Assembly (NCBI GenBank): GCA_947454255.1
Contig: CANGIU010000001.1
Coordinates: 53,742 to 117,741, forward strand
DNA: 64,000 nucleotides
Source: Micrococcales bacterium
GTDB lineage: Bacteria > Actinomycetota > Actinomycetes > Actinomycetales > Microbacteriaceae
Reading direction: 5' to 3'
This document shows, one piece after another, positions 17,807 through 28,514 of the stretch. The notes under the pieces were generated by a model. The model saw only the letters and a program-made list of their open reading frames with translations, did no database searches and had not been told where the DNA came from. Both the position numbers and the translations under genes were made by a program. Numbering within the stretch: position 1 is the stretch's first letter; the number at the start of each line of letters is the position of its first letter.

Positions 17807-20485
17807 TTGTCCAAGATAAATAGTTTTAGTGCGCGTTCTGTATTGGATGTCAACGGGAAGCAGTACGTCGTCTACAAATTAGACAGTGTCCTTAAGGGGA
17901 AGCTGCCATACTCCCTCAAGATTTTGCTTGAAAATCTCTTGAGAACTGAAGATGGCGCAAACATCACTGCTGAGCACATCAAGGCAATCGCCAACTGGGA
18001 TCCGACTGCTGAACCAGATACCGAAATTCAGTTCAGTCCAGCTCGCGTCATCATGCAGGATTTCACCGGTGTTCCATGCATCGTGGACCTAGCAACAATG
18101 CGTGAAGCGGTAGCTGCATTGGGTGGAGACCCAAAGAAGGTCAATCCTCTAGCCCCCGCAGAACTTGTTATCGACCACTCCGTGGTTATTGACGTTGCAG
18201 GAAGTCCTGATGCATTCGAACGAAACGTTGCATATGAATACGAACGCAACGGGGAAAGATATCAGTTCCTTCGTTGGGGTCAAAGCGCTTTCAATGATTT
18301 CAAAGTTGTTCCTCCTGGCACAGGAATCGTGCACCAGGTAAACATTGAGTACCTAGCAAGAGCGATCATGACGCGAGAGGTAGGCGGCGAATTAGTTGCT
18401 TACCCAGATAGCTGTGTTGGAACAGATTCTCACACCACCATGGTTAACGGACTCGGAGTACTTGGTTGGGGAGTTGGCGGCATTGAGGCTGAAGCCGCAA
18501 TGTTGGGTCAGCCAGTTTCTATGCTTATCCCTAAGGTGGTTGGCTTCAAGCTAACCGGGTCTATCCCAGTTGGCGCTACTGCAACCGATGTGGTTCTCAC
18601 GATCACAGAGAAACTCCGCAAGCATGGCGTCGTAGGGAAATTTGTTGAATTCTATGGGGCAGGCGTCGCAGCTGTGCCATTGGCAAATAGAGCCACAATT
18701 GGAAACATGAGCCCTGAGTTCGGTTCTACCGTTGCGATTTTCCCTATCGATCAAGTGACCATCGACTACCTTCGGGGCACTGGTAGATCTGAAGATCAGA
18801 TTGCGCTGGTTGAAAAGTACAGCAAAGAGCAAGGTTTGTGGCACGACGAGAAGAACGAAGCAGACTACAGCGAGTATCTAGAACTTGATCTTGCAACTGT
18901 TGTCCCATCTATTGCAGGACCAAAGCGCCCTCAGGATCGAATCGAATTGCATAAGGCCAAAGAGCATTACGCAGAGGACATCAAAACATACAGCCCTGAA
19001 GTGTCCAAGCCTCAGCAGGTACTCGAAGCCGATTTTTCAATAGACAATGGAATCGTTGCAATTGCGTCGATTACTTCTTGTACCAACACTTCAAACCCTT
19101 CTGTGATGATGGCAGCAGGCTTGCTGGCACGTAAGGCAGTGGCACGTGGAATCAAGAGCAAGCCTTGGGTTAAGACTTCATTAGCCCCTGGATCAAAAGT
19201 TGTTACAGAATACTTTGATAAGGCAGGGCTTACTGGAGATCTAAACAGTTTGGGATTTGATCTCGTTGGCTATGGCTGCACAACCTGTATTGGAAACTCA
19301 GGACCATTGGATTCAAACATCTCAGCAGCTATCAATGAGCATGACTTGGCTGTTACAGCAGTTCTTTCAGGGAACCGAAACTTTGAAGGACGTATCAATC
19401 CAGATGTGAAAATGAATTACCTGGCTTCGCCTCCGCTCGTGGTTGCTTACGCACTTGCTGGAACCATGGACTTTGATTTCGAAACTGAATCTCTTGGCAC
19501 TGATAATCAAGGTAATCCTGTGTATCTAAGTGAGATTTGGCCGAGTCCCGACGAAGTTCAAAAGACGATTGATGAAACTATCAATTCTGATATGTTCACT
19601 AAACAATATGCAGGTGTCTTTGATGGTGATTCGAAGTGGCAATCACTGCCGACTCCAACAGGCGCTACTTTCAGTTGGGACCCTTCGAGCACTTACGTTA
19701 GGAAGCCGCCATATTTTGATGGCATGACTATGCAGCCTAAACCTGTTGTTGATGTTATTAGCGCAAGAGTGCTTGCCAAGCTTGGTGACTCCGTTACAAC
19801 AGATCACATTTCGCCCGCCGGTTCAATAAAGGCGGATTCTCCTGCAGGAAAGTATCTAACTGACCATGGGGTTTCTAGAGTTGACTTCAACTCTTATGGA
19901 TCAAGACGTGGTAACCACGAAGTGATGATTCGTGGAACATTTGCCAACATCAGATTGCGTAACCAATTGCTCACCGATGTTGAAGGTGGATACACCAGAG
20001 ATTTCACAACCGAAGATGGTCAGCAATCGTTCATCTACGATGCGTCAAACAATTACCAGAAGCAGGGCGTCCCGCTCGTAATCCTTGCAGGTAAGGAATA
20101 TGGATCTGGTTCGTCTAGAGACTGGGCAGCGAAGGGAACTGCACTTCTCGGTGTCAAGGCTGTAATTGCGGAAAGCTTCGAAAGAATTCACCGTAGCAAC
20201 CTAATCGGCATGGGAGTTTTGCCTTTGCAATTTGCCGCTGGTGTAACTGCCGCAACCTTGGGTTTAGACGGCACAGAATCTTTCTCGATCGAAGGTGTTA
20301 CTGAGCTCAACCTAGGGACTACTCCAAAGTTACTTAGGGTGACTGCAAGCCCAACACAGCACAGCGCTGCCGATAAGGGTGTTGCTCATTTTGATGCGAT
20401 TCTGAGGATCGACACACCTGGTGAGGCGGATTACTTCCGACACGGAGGGATTTTGCAATATGTGCTTAGAAGCTTGGTTGGTTAG
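17807..20485 (+). CDS. acnA: aconitate hydratase
   Basis: [44 protein letters not shown] motifs. Confidence 0.97.
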   Translation: MSKINSFSARSVLDVNGKQYVVYKLDSVLKGKLPYSLKILLENLLRTEDGANITAEHIKAIANWDPTAEPDTEIQFSPARVIMQDFTGVPCIVDLATMREAVAALGGDPKKVNPLAPAELVIDHSVVIDVAGSPDAFERNVAYEYERNGERYQFLRWGQSAFNDFKVVPPGTGIVHQVNIEYLARAIMTREVGGELVAYPDSCVGTDSHTTMVNGLGVLGWGVGGIEAEAAMLGQPVSMLIPKVVGFKLTGSIPVGATATDVVLTITEKLRKHGVVGKFVEFYGAGVAAVPLANRATIGNMSPEFGSTVAIFPIDQVTIDYLRGTGRSEDQIALVEKYSKEQGLWHDEKNEADYSEYLELDLATVVPSIAGPKRPQDRIELHKAKEHYAEDIKTYSPEVSKPQQVLEADFSIDNGIVAIASITSCTNTSNPSVMMAAGLLARKAVARGIKSKPWVKTSLAPGSKVVTEYFDKAGLTGDLNSLGFDLVGYGCTTCIGNSGPLDSNISAAINEHDLAVTAVLSGNRNFEGRINPDVKMNYLASPPLVVAYALAGTMDFDFETESLGTDNQGNPVYLSEIWPSPDEVQKTIDETINSDMFTKQYAGVFDGDSKWQSLPTPTGATFSWDPSSTYVRKPPYFDGMTMQPKPVVDVISARVLAKLGDSVTTDHISPAGSIKADSPAGKYLTDHGVSRVDFNSYGSRRGNHEVMIRGTFANIRLRNQLLTDVEGGYTRDFTTEDGQQSFIYDASNNYQKQGVPLVILAGKEYGSGSSRDWAAKGTALLGVKAVIAESFERIHRSNLIGMGVLPLQFAAGVTAATLGLDGTESFSIEGVTELNLGTTPKLLRVTASPTQHSAADKGVAHFDAILRIDTPGEADYFRHGGILQYVLRSLVG

Positions 20486-20493
20486 ATAGTTTC

Positions 20494-22428
20494 ATGAGCA
20501 TTCTTGAAGGGATTTCCAAACCAAGTGACTTGCGGAACCTAGCTGATTCTCAACTCACTGAACTCGCTCAAGAAATTCGTGAATATCTGATTGCAACAAT
20601 CACTTCAACTGGTGGACATTTGGGGCCAAATCTTGGAGTTGTTGAGCTCACTCTTGCAATCCATAAGGTTTTTGATTCGCCTCACGATCGAATTATTTTC
20701 GATACCGGTCACCAGAGCTATGTTCATAAGTTATTAACAGGAAGATCTGACCTATCAAAAATCAGAACTAAAGGTGGCATTGCCGGTTATCCGCAAAGAA
20801 TTGAATCTGAACACGACGTTGTTGAATCTTCGCACGCCTCATCATCGTTGTCTTGGGCTGATGGTATTTCACGAGCTTACAAATTAACAGGGCAAACAGA
20901 TAGGGCTGTCGTTGCAGTAATCGGCGATGGGGCTTTAACCGGTGGTATGGCTTGGGAAGCTCTGAATAACATCACTGATGATAACGACCGCAAGCTAATC
21001 ATCGTTGTGAATGACAACGGTCGATCATATGCTCCGACAATTGGTGGTTTAGCTAGATATCTAAATAATGTAAGAACTGAGCCAATGTATCGCAAGATGT
21101 ATCGAAGCTCCAGAAAGTTCTTTTCAAAGTTTGGATTACCTGGCCGGATGCTGTTCTCAACTGTCCGTGGTGCGGGTAAGGGGTTGCTTGGCACGTTTGC
21201 ACCAAAGAGCATGTTCCCTAACCTTGATATCAAATACATCGGCCCAATAGATGGACACGATTTGGAAGCGATGGAACAGGCGCTAAGGCAGGCTGAGAAA
21301 TATGCTGCACCCGTAATTGTTCACGCAGTGACTCAAAAGGGCAGGGGATTTAACCTCGCCGAAGAAGATACCGAAGATCAGTTTCACGCAGTAGGTCAAA
21401 TTGACCCAATCACCGGTAAATCTCTGGAGAGTAGCAGCGGTCCAACCTGGACATCCGTCTTCTCCGATGAAGTTTTGAAGCTAGCGAGTGCTGATCAGAG
21501 AATTGTTGGCATAACCGGGGCCATGCTTATTCCAGTGGGTCTCAAACGCTTTGCAGATGTCTACCCAGAGCGCGTGTTTGATGTGGGTATTGCTGAACAG
21601 CATGCAGTCGCATCTGCAGCTGGTTTAGCCTTTGGTGGGCTTCATCCTGTTGTCGCTATCTATGCGACATTTATGAATCGCGCGTTCGATCAGGTTCTGA
21701 TGGACGTCGCTCTTCACAAGGCTGGAGTTACCTTTGTGCTTGATAGAGCAGGTGTGACTGGCCCAGATGGGGCAAGTCACCATGGAATGTGGGATCTCGC
21801 TCTGCTGCAGATTGTTCCAGGAATTCAAATTGCCGCTCCAAGAGATGCGCAAACTCTTCGGGAAGAATTGGCTGAGGCAATCGCTGTGTCTGACCGGCCT
21901 ACTGTTTTACGTTTCCCGAAGGGCTCTATTCCAATCGACATTCCTGCTGTTCGGAAGATGGAAGACGGAGTTGAAGTTCTTAGTGAATCACCAAGTAAAG
22001 ACGTTCTCATCGTGGCAATTGGTGCAATGGCTAACGTTGCACTAAAGGTTGCTGATCTTCTTTCCGCGCAAGGAATAGGAAGCACTGTTATCGACCCACG
22101 CTGGGTAGTGCCGGTTCGTAAGAGTGTTATTGATTTAGCAAACAACCACCGCTTAGTAGTCACAATTGAAGATGGTGTGCGCGTTGGCGGAATTGGAACA
22201 AGGATTAGACAGGACCTGCGTGCAGCGCAAGTGGACACAGCGCTAAGCGAATTGGGTCTGCCTGATGAATTCCTAGAGCACGCTTCTCGGTCTGAAATTC
22301 TCGAACGAGTTGGACTCACAGCGCAAAGTATTGCTCAGGAAATTGTGGCGCAGGTTGTTGGTGCAAGAGTTCCTCACGCTCGTCAAATTGACGAAATGCC
22401 TACTCAGAAACCTCAGGCGTCTCTTTAG
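20494..22428 (+). CDS. dxs: 1-deoxy-D-xylulose-5-phosphate synthase
   Basis: GHLGPNLGVVELTLAIH, VIGDGALTGGMAWEALNN, DRAGVTGPDGASHHGMWDLALL. Confidence 0.97.
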   Translation: MSILEGISKPSDLRNLADSQLTELAQEIREYLIATITSTGGHLGPNLGVVELTLAIHKVFDSPHDRIIFDTGHQSYVHKLLTGRSDLSKIRTKGGIAGYPQRIESEHDVVESSHASSSLSWADGISRAYKLTGQTDRAVVAVIGDGALTGGMAWEALNNITDDNDRKLIIVVNDNGRSYAPTIGGLARYLNNVRTEPMYRKMYRSSRKFFSKFGLPGRMLFSTVRGAGKGLLGTFAPKSMFPNLDIKYIGPIDGHDLEAMEQALRQAEKYAAPVIVHAVTQKGRGFNLAEEDTEDQFHAVGQIDPITGKSLESSSGPTWTSVFSDEVLKLASADQRIVGITGAMLIPVGLKRFADVYPERVFDVGIAEQHAVASAAGLAFGGLHPVVAIYATFMNRAFDQVLMDVALHKAGVTFVLDRAGVTGPDGASHHGMWDLALLQIVPGIQIAAPRDAQTLREELAEAIAVSDRPTVLRFPKGSIPIDIPAVRKMEDGVEVLSESPSKDVLIVAIGAMANVALKVADLLSAQGIGSTVIDPRWVVPVRKSVIDLANNHRLVVTIEDGVRVGGIGTRIRQDLRAAQVDTALSELGLPDEFLEHASRSEILERVGLTAQSIAQEIVAQVVGARVPHARQIDEMPTQKPQASL

Positions 22429-23656
22429 CTTTGGCTTGAAGGCTGTCTAAGAGTACCGGTGTCAGTAAAGCAATTTGCCAATTCCTCGCATGCTTTGATC
22501 GCAAAACATTACCTAGTTCATCGGCGGTAAATACTCCAGGCGGCTCAAAGCAGATTGCTCGAAGAGTGTCTGGACTTAGTAGATTCTCGGGCGGAATCTT
22601 TTGACTTTCGGACAATTCCGCAATAGCGGCTTTGCTTGCGAGCAATCTCGCGTTCGCATCAGGGAATTTCAGTGGCCAATTGCGGTGGTTGGGGATTCCA
22701 GTTGTCTTAAGCCTTAGTTCAACCAAATTCTTTGTTGTGTTGCCCGAGCTGAACGCTTCCCACCAAGTGTCGATGTATGTTCTGCTAGCTCGGCCGCTAA
22801 AGGTTTTTAGAGTTGCAAGCTCTGACTTGCTCTTAGGCATTGCTTTTACAGCTGCAACAATAGCTATATCTGGAATGAGCCTTCCTGGTGCAATGTCCTT
22901 AGATATTGCAAGATCTTCTCTTGCGTCCCATATTGATTTTGCGATGGTTAGAGACCTTGCATCTTTCAGCTCGTGCAGTCCTGTTATTGAGCGCCAGCGA
23001 TCTAGCTTTGGAGGTTTTGGTGGTTGTGCGATGAGTGCGTCAAATTCTTCTATTGCTATGCCCATTTTTGAATTCGCTGCAAGGTCTTTTGAGACTTCAT
23101 TCCAAAGTTCATGCAAGACATCAACGTCAAGGGCGGCGTACTCGAGCCATTCAGGTCGCAGCGGTCTCTCACTCCAGTCAACTGCTGAATGTTCTTTGGC
23201 AAGCCTTAGGAGGAGGTAGTGCTCAGTGATAGTACCGAGGCTCACTCTGGGTAAACCTAAGATCCTGGAACCAAGTTCGGTATCTAAAATCTGTTTTGGC
23301 TTTATGCCAATTTCAGCCAAGCAGGGGATGTCTTGACTAGCTGCGTGAATGATCCAGGCTTTCGATGAGAGAGCTGCACTAAACGAAGCCCAAAGTTCTG
23401 GAGAGAAGTTGGCAACAGGGTCAATGAGATATATAACTTTGTTGTTGATTCCTACTTGAACTAAATAAGCTCTTTGTCCGTATCTAAACCCGCTGGCTCG
23501 TTCAGCGTCGATGGCCAATGGCTCATCGGTTTCTAGGCAGTCGGTTAGAACAGACTGCAACATTGTGTCGCTGTCGACTAAAAGGTATGGCAATCGAGAC
23601 TTAACTAATGGCGTTGATTCCGGTTCAGCTATTGCTTCAGCTGATTCTTCAATCAT
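22400..23656 (-). CDS. rnd: ribonuclease D family 3'-5' exonuclease with HRDC-like C-terminus
   Basis: AIDAERASGFRYGQRAYLVQVG, DVLHELW exonuclease motifs. Confidence 0.87.
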   Translation of the reverse strand: MIEESAEAIAEPESTPLVKSRLPYLLVDSDTMLQSVLTDCLETDEPLAIDAERASGFRYGQRAYLVQVGINNKVIYLIDPVANFSPELWASFSAALSSKAWIIHAASQDIPCLAEIGIKPKQILDTELGSRILGLPRVSLGTITEHYLLLRLAKEHSAVDWSERPLRPEWLEYAALDVDVLHELWNEVSKDLAANSKMGIAIEEFDALIAQPPKPPKLDRWRSITGLHELKDARSLTIAKSIWDAREDLAISKDIAPGRLIPDIAIVAAVKAMPKSKSELATLKTFSGRASRTYIDTWWEAFSSGNTTKNLVELRLKTTGIPNHRNWPLKFPDANARLLASKAAIAELSESQKIPPENLLSPDTLRAICFEPPGVFTADELGNVLRSKHARNWQIALLTPVLLDSLQAKAKETPEVSE

Positions 23657-24234
23657 TTAGCTCTCGCCATTTTGACTACGTCTTCACCACCAATGTGGAA
23701 ACCTGCCATGTCTGCGATGAGATCTTGCCAAGCTGCAAAATGAGGAGCTAGGTTGTCTTCTGTTGGAGACCAAGAAGCCCTAAGTTCGATTTCCGTATGC
23801 ACTGGCTCGTTAGCTAATCCGCCAACTCCAGTTGAAATCATTTTCGTAATAGTTCCAGCGCTATGTGAAAACAAGGCACCATGCTTCTGGAGAGCAAGTT
23901 CTAGAGTTCCCCACCAATAGTTCGCGTAGTCGTTGTCTTCAACAACATCTGACTCGAGGGGGGACTTGCCATAAGCAATTACTCTCATGTTGGAACCCCA
24001 AGTTTCGAATTGGGATGGGTCAAATAGAAAGACGATACGTCCAGCTGCTCTGTTATTTGGAGTGTCTGCTGGGTTTGGCTTATGAGTTGAGAATGCCAAC
24101 GCGTGGTCAGCGATGTTCGCTGGGGATGGAATCTGGTGAGTCTCCAATTCGGAGCGCATTAGCTCTGAACTTAGACCGAGAGCCGCGCTGGCAAACTGTG
24201 CCGGCACGTCTTTTTCAAATTCATATATTGACAT
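23653..24234 (-). CDS. DUF3000 family protein
   Basis: GRIVFLFDPSQFETWGSNMRVIAYGKSPLE; upstream of rnd as in other actinobacteria. Confidence 0.82.
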   Translation of the reverse strand: MSIYEFEKDVPAQFASAALGLSSELMRSELETHQIPSPANIADHALAFSTHKPNPADTPNNRAAGRIVFLFDPSQFETWGSNMRVIAYGKSPLESDVVEDNDYANYWWGTLELALQKHGALFSHSAGTITKMISTGVGGLANEPVHTEIELRASWSPTEDNLAPHFAAWQDLIADMAGFHIGGEDVVKMARAK

Positions 24235-24248
24235 CTGTTCTAGGCTAA
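24235..24248. promoter_or_regulatory. candidate bidirectional promoter (DUF3000 / hydrolase)
   Basis: TAGGCTA at 24241-24247: -strand TAGCCT N7 ATG(24234); +strand TAGGCT at 24241-24246. Confidence 0.5.
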
Positions 24249-25376
24249 ATGCGGGAGGGTCTAGTTAGCCCTTGCCACGCCGCTCATGGAGGTCAGTTGC
24301 TGAGGTTTATTGCTAAGTATGTAGCTGCCTTTAGGCTGCTCTGGATTACGGAAAGAGTAAAGGGTGATTTCAAGATCCTTAGGGTGTCGGAGACTAATGG
24401 CGTAACCCGTATCCTCTTGCCGCATAACGCCGACACAGCTGCGCCTGGTACGCAGTCCCTATTCTGGGCCTCACGTAAAGGTCACGCGCTAGTAGAGCCA
24501 GCAGAAAGCGTCAGCGAGGGTCGCTGGTTCAAGGTTTTGCGCAATTTTGGAAAGCCTCCAAAATCTACCAAAGGAGCTTGGCTTTCTGGTTGGTTAGGTG
24601 AGCTTCTAGAGCATTTCGGTTCATTGAAGTACGAGAATGTTCAACTTCCAAACGGAACTCTTGCAACTAGGACCTCGAATAGCTCAACCCATTGGGTAAT
24701 CCACGTGCATGGACGCAAAGCCTCAATCGGAGAGACGCTACGAAATTTTTCGCTGTTCGATGATCTTGGCTTCAATCAGATAGCCATTTCTCATGAAACT
24801 GACCCAAAACCTCTAGGGCTTGGTGCCCAACGCTCTTTCTTGGGCTCTCGAGAATGGAAGCAGGTTGAAGACGCAGTCCGATATGCCCAGTCTGAAGGGG
24901 CCACCAAAGTATTACTGTTTGGTTGGTCACTTGGAGGAATGTTTGTTGGGCAATACCTAAACAGATCTAACTCGCAAAATGCTGTTGTTGGAGCGATCTT
25001 TGACTCGCCGATGTTTGATGTCCGCCACACACTTCGATTTCAAGCAACACTTGTTGGATATAACTCGCAGTTCGCCGATGAAGTGTGTGACTTGATTGGT
25101 TCGTCTAGGCTTCTGAGAATTTTTGGCTTCCCCAAACTTGATTTCGATTCTTTCTCGCTTTCAGCAAAGAAATTGGCAACCAACGTTCCATCTCTGGTCA
25201 TGTATTCAAAGAACGATGGCTACGTCGCCTATGAGGATGCTGAGACATTCTCTCAACTAAACGAAAACACCTATACGGTTGATTTTCCAGGGGCACGTCA
25301 TTGCAGATTGAAGAACTCAGATTCGCCGAAGTATGACAAGGCAATTACAGAGTTTGTTTCAACACTTCAAATCTAA
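24249..25376 (+). CDS. alpha/beta hydrolase
   Basis: Nucleophile elbow LLFGWSLGGMFVGQ, C-terminal catalytic His (PGARHCRL). True start uncertain (24249 or TTG 24297). Confidence 0.78.
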   Translation: MREGLVSPCHAAHGGQLLRFIAKYVAAFRLLWITERVKGDFKILRVSETNGVTRILLPHNADTAAPGTQSLFWASRKGHALVEPAESVSEGRWFKVLRNFGKPPKSTKGAWLSGWLGELLEHFGSLKYENVQLPNGTLATRTSNSSTHWVIHVHGRKASIGETLRNFSLFDDLGFNQIAISHETDPKPLGLGAQRSFLGSREWKQVEDAVRYAQSEGATKVLLFGWSLGGMFVGQYLNRSNSQNAVVGAIFDSPMFDVRHTLRFQATLVGYNSQFADEVCDLIGSSRLLRIFGFPKLDFDSFSLSAKKLATNVPSLVMYSKNDGYVAYEDAETFSQLNENTYTVDFPGARHCRLKNSDSPKYDKAITEFVSTLQI

Positions 25377-26040
25377 AGAAGAAGTTTTCATCGGCCTCTA
25401 AAACGTGAATCAATTCCGCTTTGCAATGCATTCCATTCAGGAATTCCTGCGCTAAAACCTTTGCATCAAATACAGAAACTTTGCCCGTAATGGTTAGGCA
25501 AATCTCATCAAGCAAATCCGCCCTACAGAGTTCCAGTGCTGTTGTGATACCTACCTCGAATAGGGGAGAGGCGCTCATTAGCTTTTCAGTTAGCTCGGCA
25601 AACGCACTCGGAGAATCCTTTGCCTCAATAGGTTCGAAAAGTAGATGGGAGTTTGGGTAACGCCTAGTCGGCTTCACTTGAGAAGCAATGATTACCGGAT
25701 TTGTGCTCTCATCCAAGGTTGCAGGAATATCTATTTCATCTGGCCTACTAGTAAAAATTGCTAGCGGAGCTAGCTTGGAGCTGCGTAGGTTCTCTGACCG
25801 CGCTGTTTTTCCTGTTGTGATGATTAGGTCGCTGGCCGATCTTATAGCCCTAAGGAAGTATCGATCTAATGGGCTAGATACATCATGGCTATTTTTACCC
25901 TGCTCAGTAGCAATTGAGATTACGTAGTTGAATCTTGAGCCCAATATTCTTGGATACCAAATCTTTGCTTCACTGAGTTCAGTGATATTTGGGTCAATGT
26001 CAAGAGATATATTGCCTGGGTAAAGTTCAACAACCTTCAC
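25345..26040 (-). CDS. RibD C-terminal / dihydrofolate reductase-like protein
   Basis: LRAIRSASDLIITTGKTARSENLR and EVGITTALELCRADLLDEICLTITGKV resemble the RibD_C fold. Confidence 0.65.
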   Translation of the reverse strand: MKVVELYPGNISLDIDPNITELSEAKIWYPRILGSRFNYVISIATEQGKNSHDVSSPLDRYFLRAIRSASDLIITTGKTARSENLRSSKLAPLAIFTSRPDEIDIPATLDESTNPVIIASQVKPTRRYPNSHLLFEPIEAKDSPSAFAELTEKLMSASPLFEVGITTALELCRADLLDEICLTITGKVSVFDAKVLAQEFLNGMHCKAELIHVLEADENFFFRFEVLKQTL

Positions 26041-26465
26041 TTGGTTTTCTCAGCAACCTGTCGCTTTATTCGGGCGAGCATGCCGTGCATGCCTCTAATT
26101 CGAAGGGGCGAAACCAATTCAGTCAGTTGAAGTTCGTTGATAAATTCATCGGAAAAATTTGCCACCACATCTATGGGTTGACCATTAAGAGCGATTTGCA
26201 GCAAGCTTGCGAAACCTCTGGTGGTTGGGGCCTCCAGAGGTGCAGTTAGGAAGATTTGTGCATTGCCATTTAGAACTTCAACAAAGAGAAATACCGGTGA
26301 TTGGCACTCTTCAACTCTTTCAAGCAATTCTGGATGATTGGAATAGCGATCAGGAAGTGGTGGAAGCGCATTTGCGTACTCAAGTAGAAGTTCAAGTCTT
26401 GAGGACTTCGGAACTTCGGCAAAGGCCTCAATTAGTTCTCTTGCGCTGTCTGGGTAGGTTGTCAA
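26037..26465 (-). CDS. SufE family Fe-S/sulfur-transfer protein
   Basis: EAFAEVPKSSRLELLLEYANALPPLPDRY; ECQSPVFLFVEV; TTRGFASLL; adjacent to sulfurtransferase. Confidence 0.87.
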   Translation of the reverse strand: MTTYPDSARELIEAFAEVPKSSRLELLLEYANALPPLPDRYSNHPELLERVEECQSPVFLFVEVLNGNAQIFLTAPLEAPTTRGFASLLQIALNGQPIDVVANFSDEFINELQLTELVSPLRIRGMHGMLARIKRQVAEKTK

Positions 26466-26467
26466 GA

Positions 26468-27370
26468 TTAGAACCAGACTGGAGCTGAACCTGGCTCAGT
26501 TCCCTTAACAATAGGTACCTGAACTGCAGAACCCCACTCAGTCCAACTGCCGTCATAGTTTCTTACTCGCTCAATTCCAAGAAGGTACTTGAGGACAAAC
26601 CACGTATGAGATGAGCGCTCACCAATACGGCAATACGCAATAACATCACTTGCTTCACCTAGACCGGCTTGATCGATGTAGAGGTGTTTGAGTTCATCGA
26701 TGCTCTTGAAGGTTTGGTCTTCATTTACAGATTTGGACCAGGGGACAGACGCTGCACTTGGTATATGCCCCCCACGAAGTGCTCCCTCATCAGGATAATT
26801 AGGCATGTGGGTGCGCTCACCCGAGTATTCCTCTGGAGATCTAACATCGATAAGTGGATTTCCAAAGTGCTGGAAGACATCTTCCTTGAAAGCGCGAAGC
26901 TCCAAATCATCACGCACAACTACTGGGTAATCAGTTTTGGTTCTTGAGGGCGCGGCAGTTGAGATTTGTCTTTCTTCTTCTATCCATTTGGCTCTACCAC
27001 CGTCAAGAATACGAACATCTTCGTGGCCAAATAGTTTCAGAATCCAGAACGCGTAAGTAGCCCACCAGTTACTTTTATCTCCATAGATAACTAGCGTGTC
27101 TGTTCTGGAGATGCCTTTCACACTAAAAAGCTCAGAGAGCGCTTGACCATTGAGAAAATCCCTCGTTATTGGGTCATTAAGTTCAGTGTGCCAGTCGAGT
27201 TTGATCGCGCCAGGAATGTGACCTGTTTCGAAAAGCAAAATGTCTTCGTCGCATTCAATGATTACAAGGCCAGGTGGATCCAAATTCTCAGCAAGCCATT
27301 CTGTCGAAACAAGGGCTTCGGGATGGCTGTAAGTCTGAAACTTAGGGCTTGGGTCAGTTGGATATGCCAA
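26468..27370 (-). CDS. thiosulfate/3-mercaptopyruvate sulfurtransferase (two rhodanese domains)
   Basis: VIAYCRIGERSSHTWFVLKYLLG active-site loop; HIPGAIKLDWHTELND. Start moved to TTG at 27370 with AAGGA SD; ORF extends to 27436. Confidence 0.88.
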   Translation of the reverse strand: MAYPTDPSPKFQTYSHPEALVSTEWLAENLDPPGLVIIECDEDILLFETGHIPGAIKLDWHTELNDPITRDFLNGQALSELFSVKGISRTDTLVIYGDKSNWWATYAFWILKLFGHEDVRILDGGRAKWIEEERQISTAAPSRTKTDYPVVVRDDLELRAFKEDVFQHFGNPLIDVRSPEEYSGERTHMPNYPDEGALRGGHIPSAASVPWSKSVNEDQTFKSIDELKHLYIDQAGLGEASDVIAYCRIGERSSHTWFVLKYLLGIERVRNYDGSWTEWGSAVQVPIVKGTEPGSAPVWF

Positions 27371-27455
27371 AAGTGGTCCTTGTCTGGATTTATGATGTTT
27401 ATGCGGTTCTTCTATTCTCCCAAAAAGAACGCTCAAATAGAATGGCCAATCGTAA

Positions 27456-28415
27456 ATGCGGGTAACAATAGGTGATTTGGATACTCAGGTATCAAATTCA
27501 GAGCTATTCGGAGAATTGGTGCCCCCTACCGAATTCGCTACTTCTACCTTTGATAACTACTTTCCTAATGCAAACTTCAAAAGCCAAGCAGAAGCAGCTA
27601 ATGCTGCAAAATCTTTCGCAAAGTCTCTTGGTAAAAAGAACTCAAGTTCCGTTGGCATCTACCTTGATGGTGGCTTTGGCGTTGGGAAGACACATCTCCT
27701 TGCTTCAATCTACGCCGAAGCCAATTGCAAAGCTCTCTTTGGAGCGTTTATCGCCTATACCAGCATGATTGGGTATTTGGGATTCCAAGAAGCCGTGAAG
27801 GCTTTCTCCAAATACGACCTACTCTGTATCGATGAGTTTGAACTGGATGACCCAGGGGACACCATGATCATGTCCAGATTCTTGAAGGAACTGAGTGCAA
27901 AAGGCGTTCGTTTCGCTGCTACTTCAAATACTCCACCGAGTGCTCTGGGGGAGGGGCGCTTCGCCGCTGATGGATTTCAAAGAGAGATTCAATCCGTTGC
28001 AGATCGTTTCACTATCTGTCGAATAGATGGGGATGACTATCGTCATCGCAAGGGTGATTTCTCCTTCACCCCGATTCGAGATTCCTCTGCAGAGTCGCTT
28101 ATAGAGTCAGATCTGCGTGTGCTTGCTGAAGACTTTAATGCAGTTTTGCGTTTCTTAGGCACCATTCATCAATCAAAATACGCCAAATTGGCCGAGCAGG
28201 TAGATGTCGTCATTCTCCAAAATGTGCACGAAATTGATGATCAATTCGAGGGTATTAGGTTTGTGAGTTTTATTGACCGCTGCTACGAAGCGGGAGTCGG
28301 GATAGCTTTCACAGGTACTGATTTGGCTCTTTTGTTTCGCAATGACCACGTCCAAGGTGCATACCGGAAGAAATACTTGAGATGTCTATCCAGACTTTCA
28401 GCTATGGCAATCTAA
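27456..28415 (+). CDS. zapE: ZapE/AFG1-like cell-division ATPase
   Basis: Walker A YLDGGFGVGKTHLLASIY, Walker B LLCIDEFELDDPGD. Confidence 0.88.
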   Translation: MRVTIGDLDTQVSNSELFGELVPPTEFATSTFDNYFPNANFKSQAEAANAAKSFAKSLGKKNSSSVGIYLDGGFGVGKTHLLASIYAEANCKALFGAFIAYTSMIGYLGFQEAVKAFSKYDLLCIDEFELDDPGDTMIMSRFLKELSAKGVRFAATSNTPPSALGEGRFAADGFQREIQSVADRFTICRIDGDDYRHRKGDFSFTPIRDSSAESLIESDLRVLAEDFNAVLRFLGTIHQSKYAKLAEQVDVVILQNVHEIDDQFEGIRFVSFIDRCYEAGVGIAFTGTDLALLFRNDHVQGAYRKKYLRCLSRLSAMAI

Positions 28416-28419
28416 ATCT

Positions 28420-28464
28420 TTAACATTCTGGAAACATTTCTAGGTGTTTCACGAAACATGTTTC
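28420..28464 (+). promoter_or_regulatory. candidate GlnR-like nitrogen box upstream of amt
   Basis: TTAAC-N6-GAAAC(28431-28435)-N6-AGGTG-N6-GAAAC(28453-28457); GAAAC motifs 22 nt apart; perfect palindrome GAAACATGTTTC (28453-28464). Confidence 0.45.
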
Positions 28465-28514
28465 ATACAAAGTAGTTACAACCCGGTGAGGGTTTTCACG
28501 CTTTGGAGGAAAAC

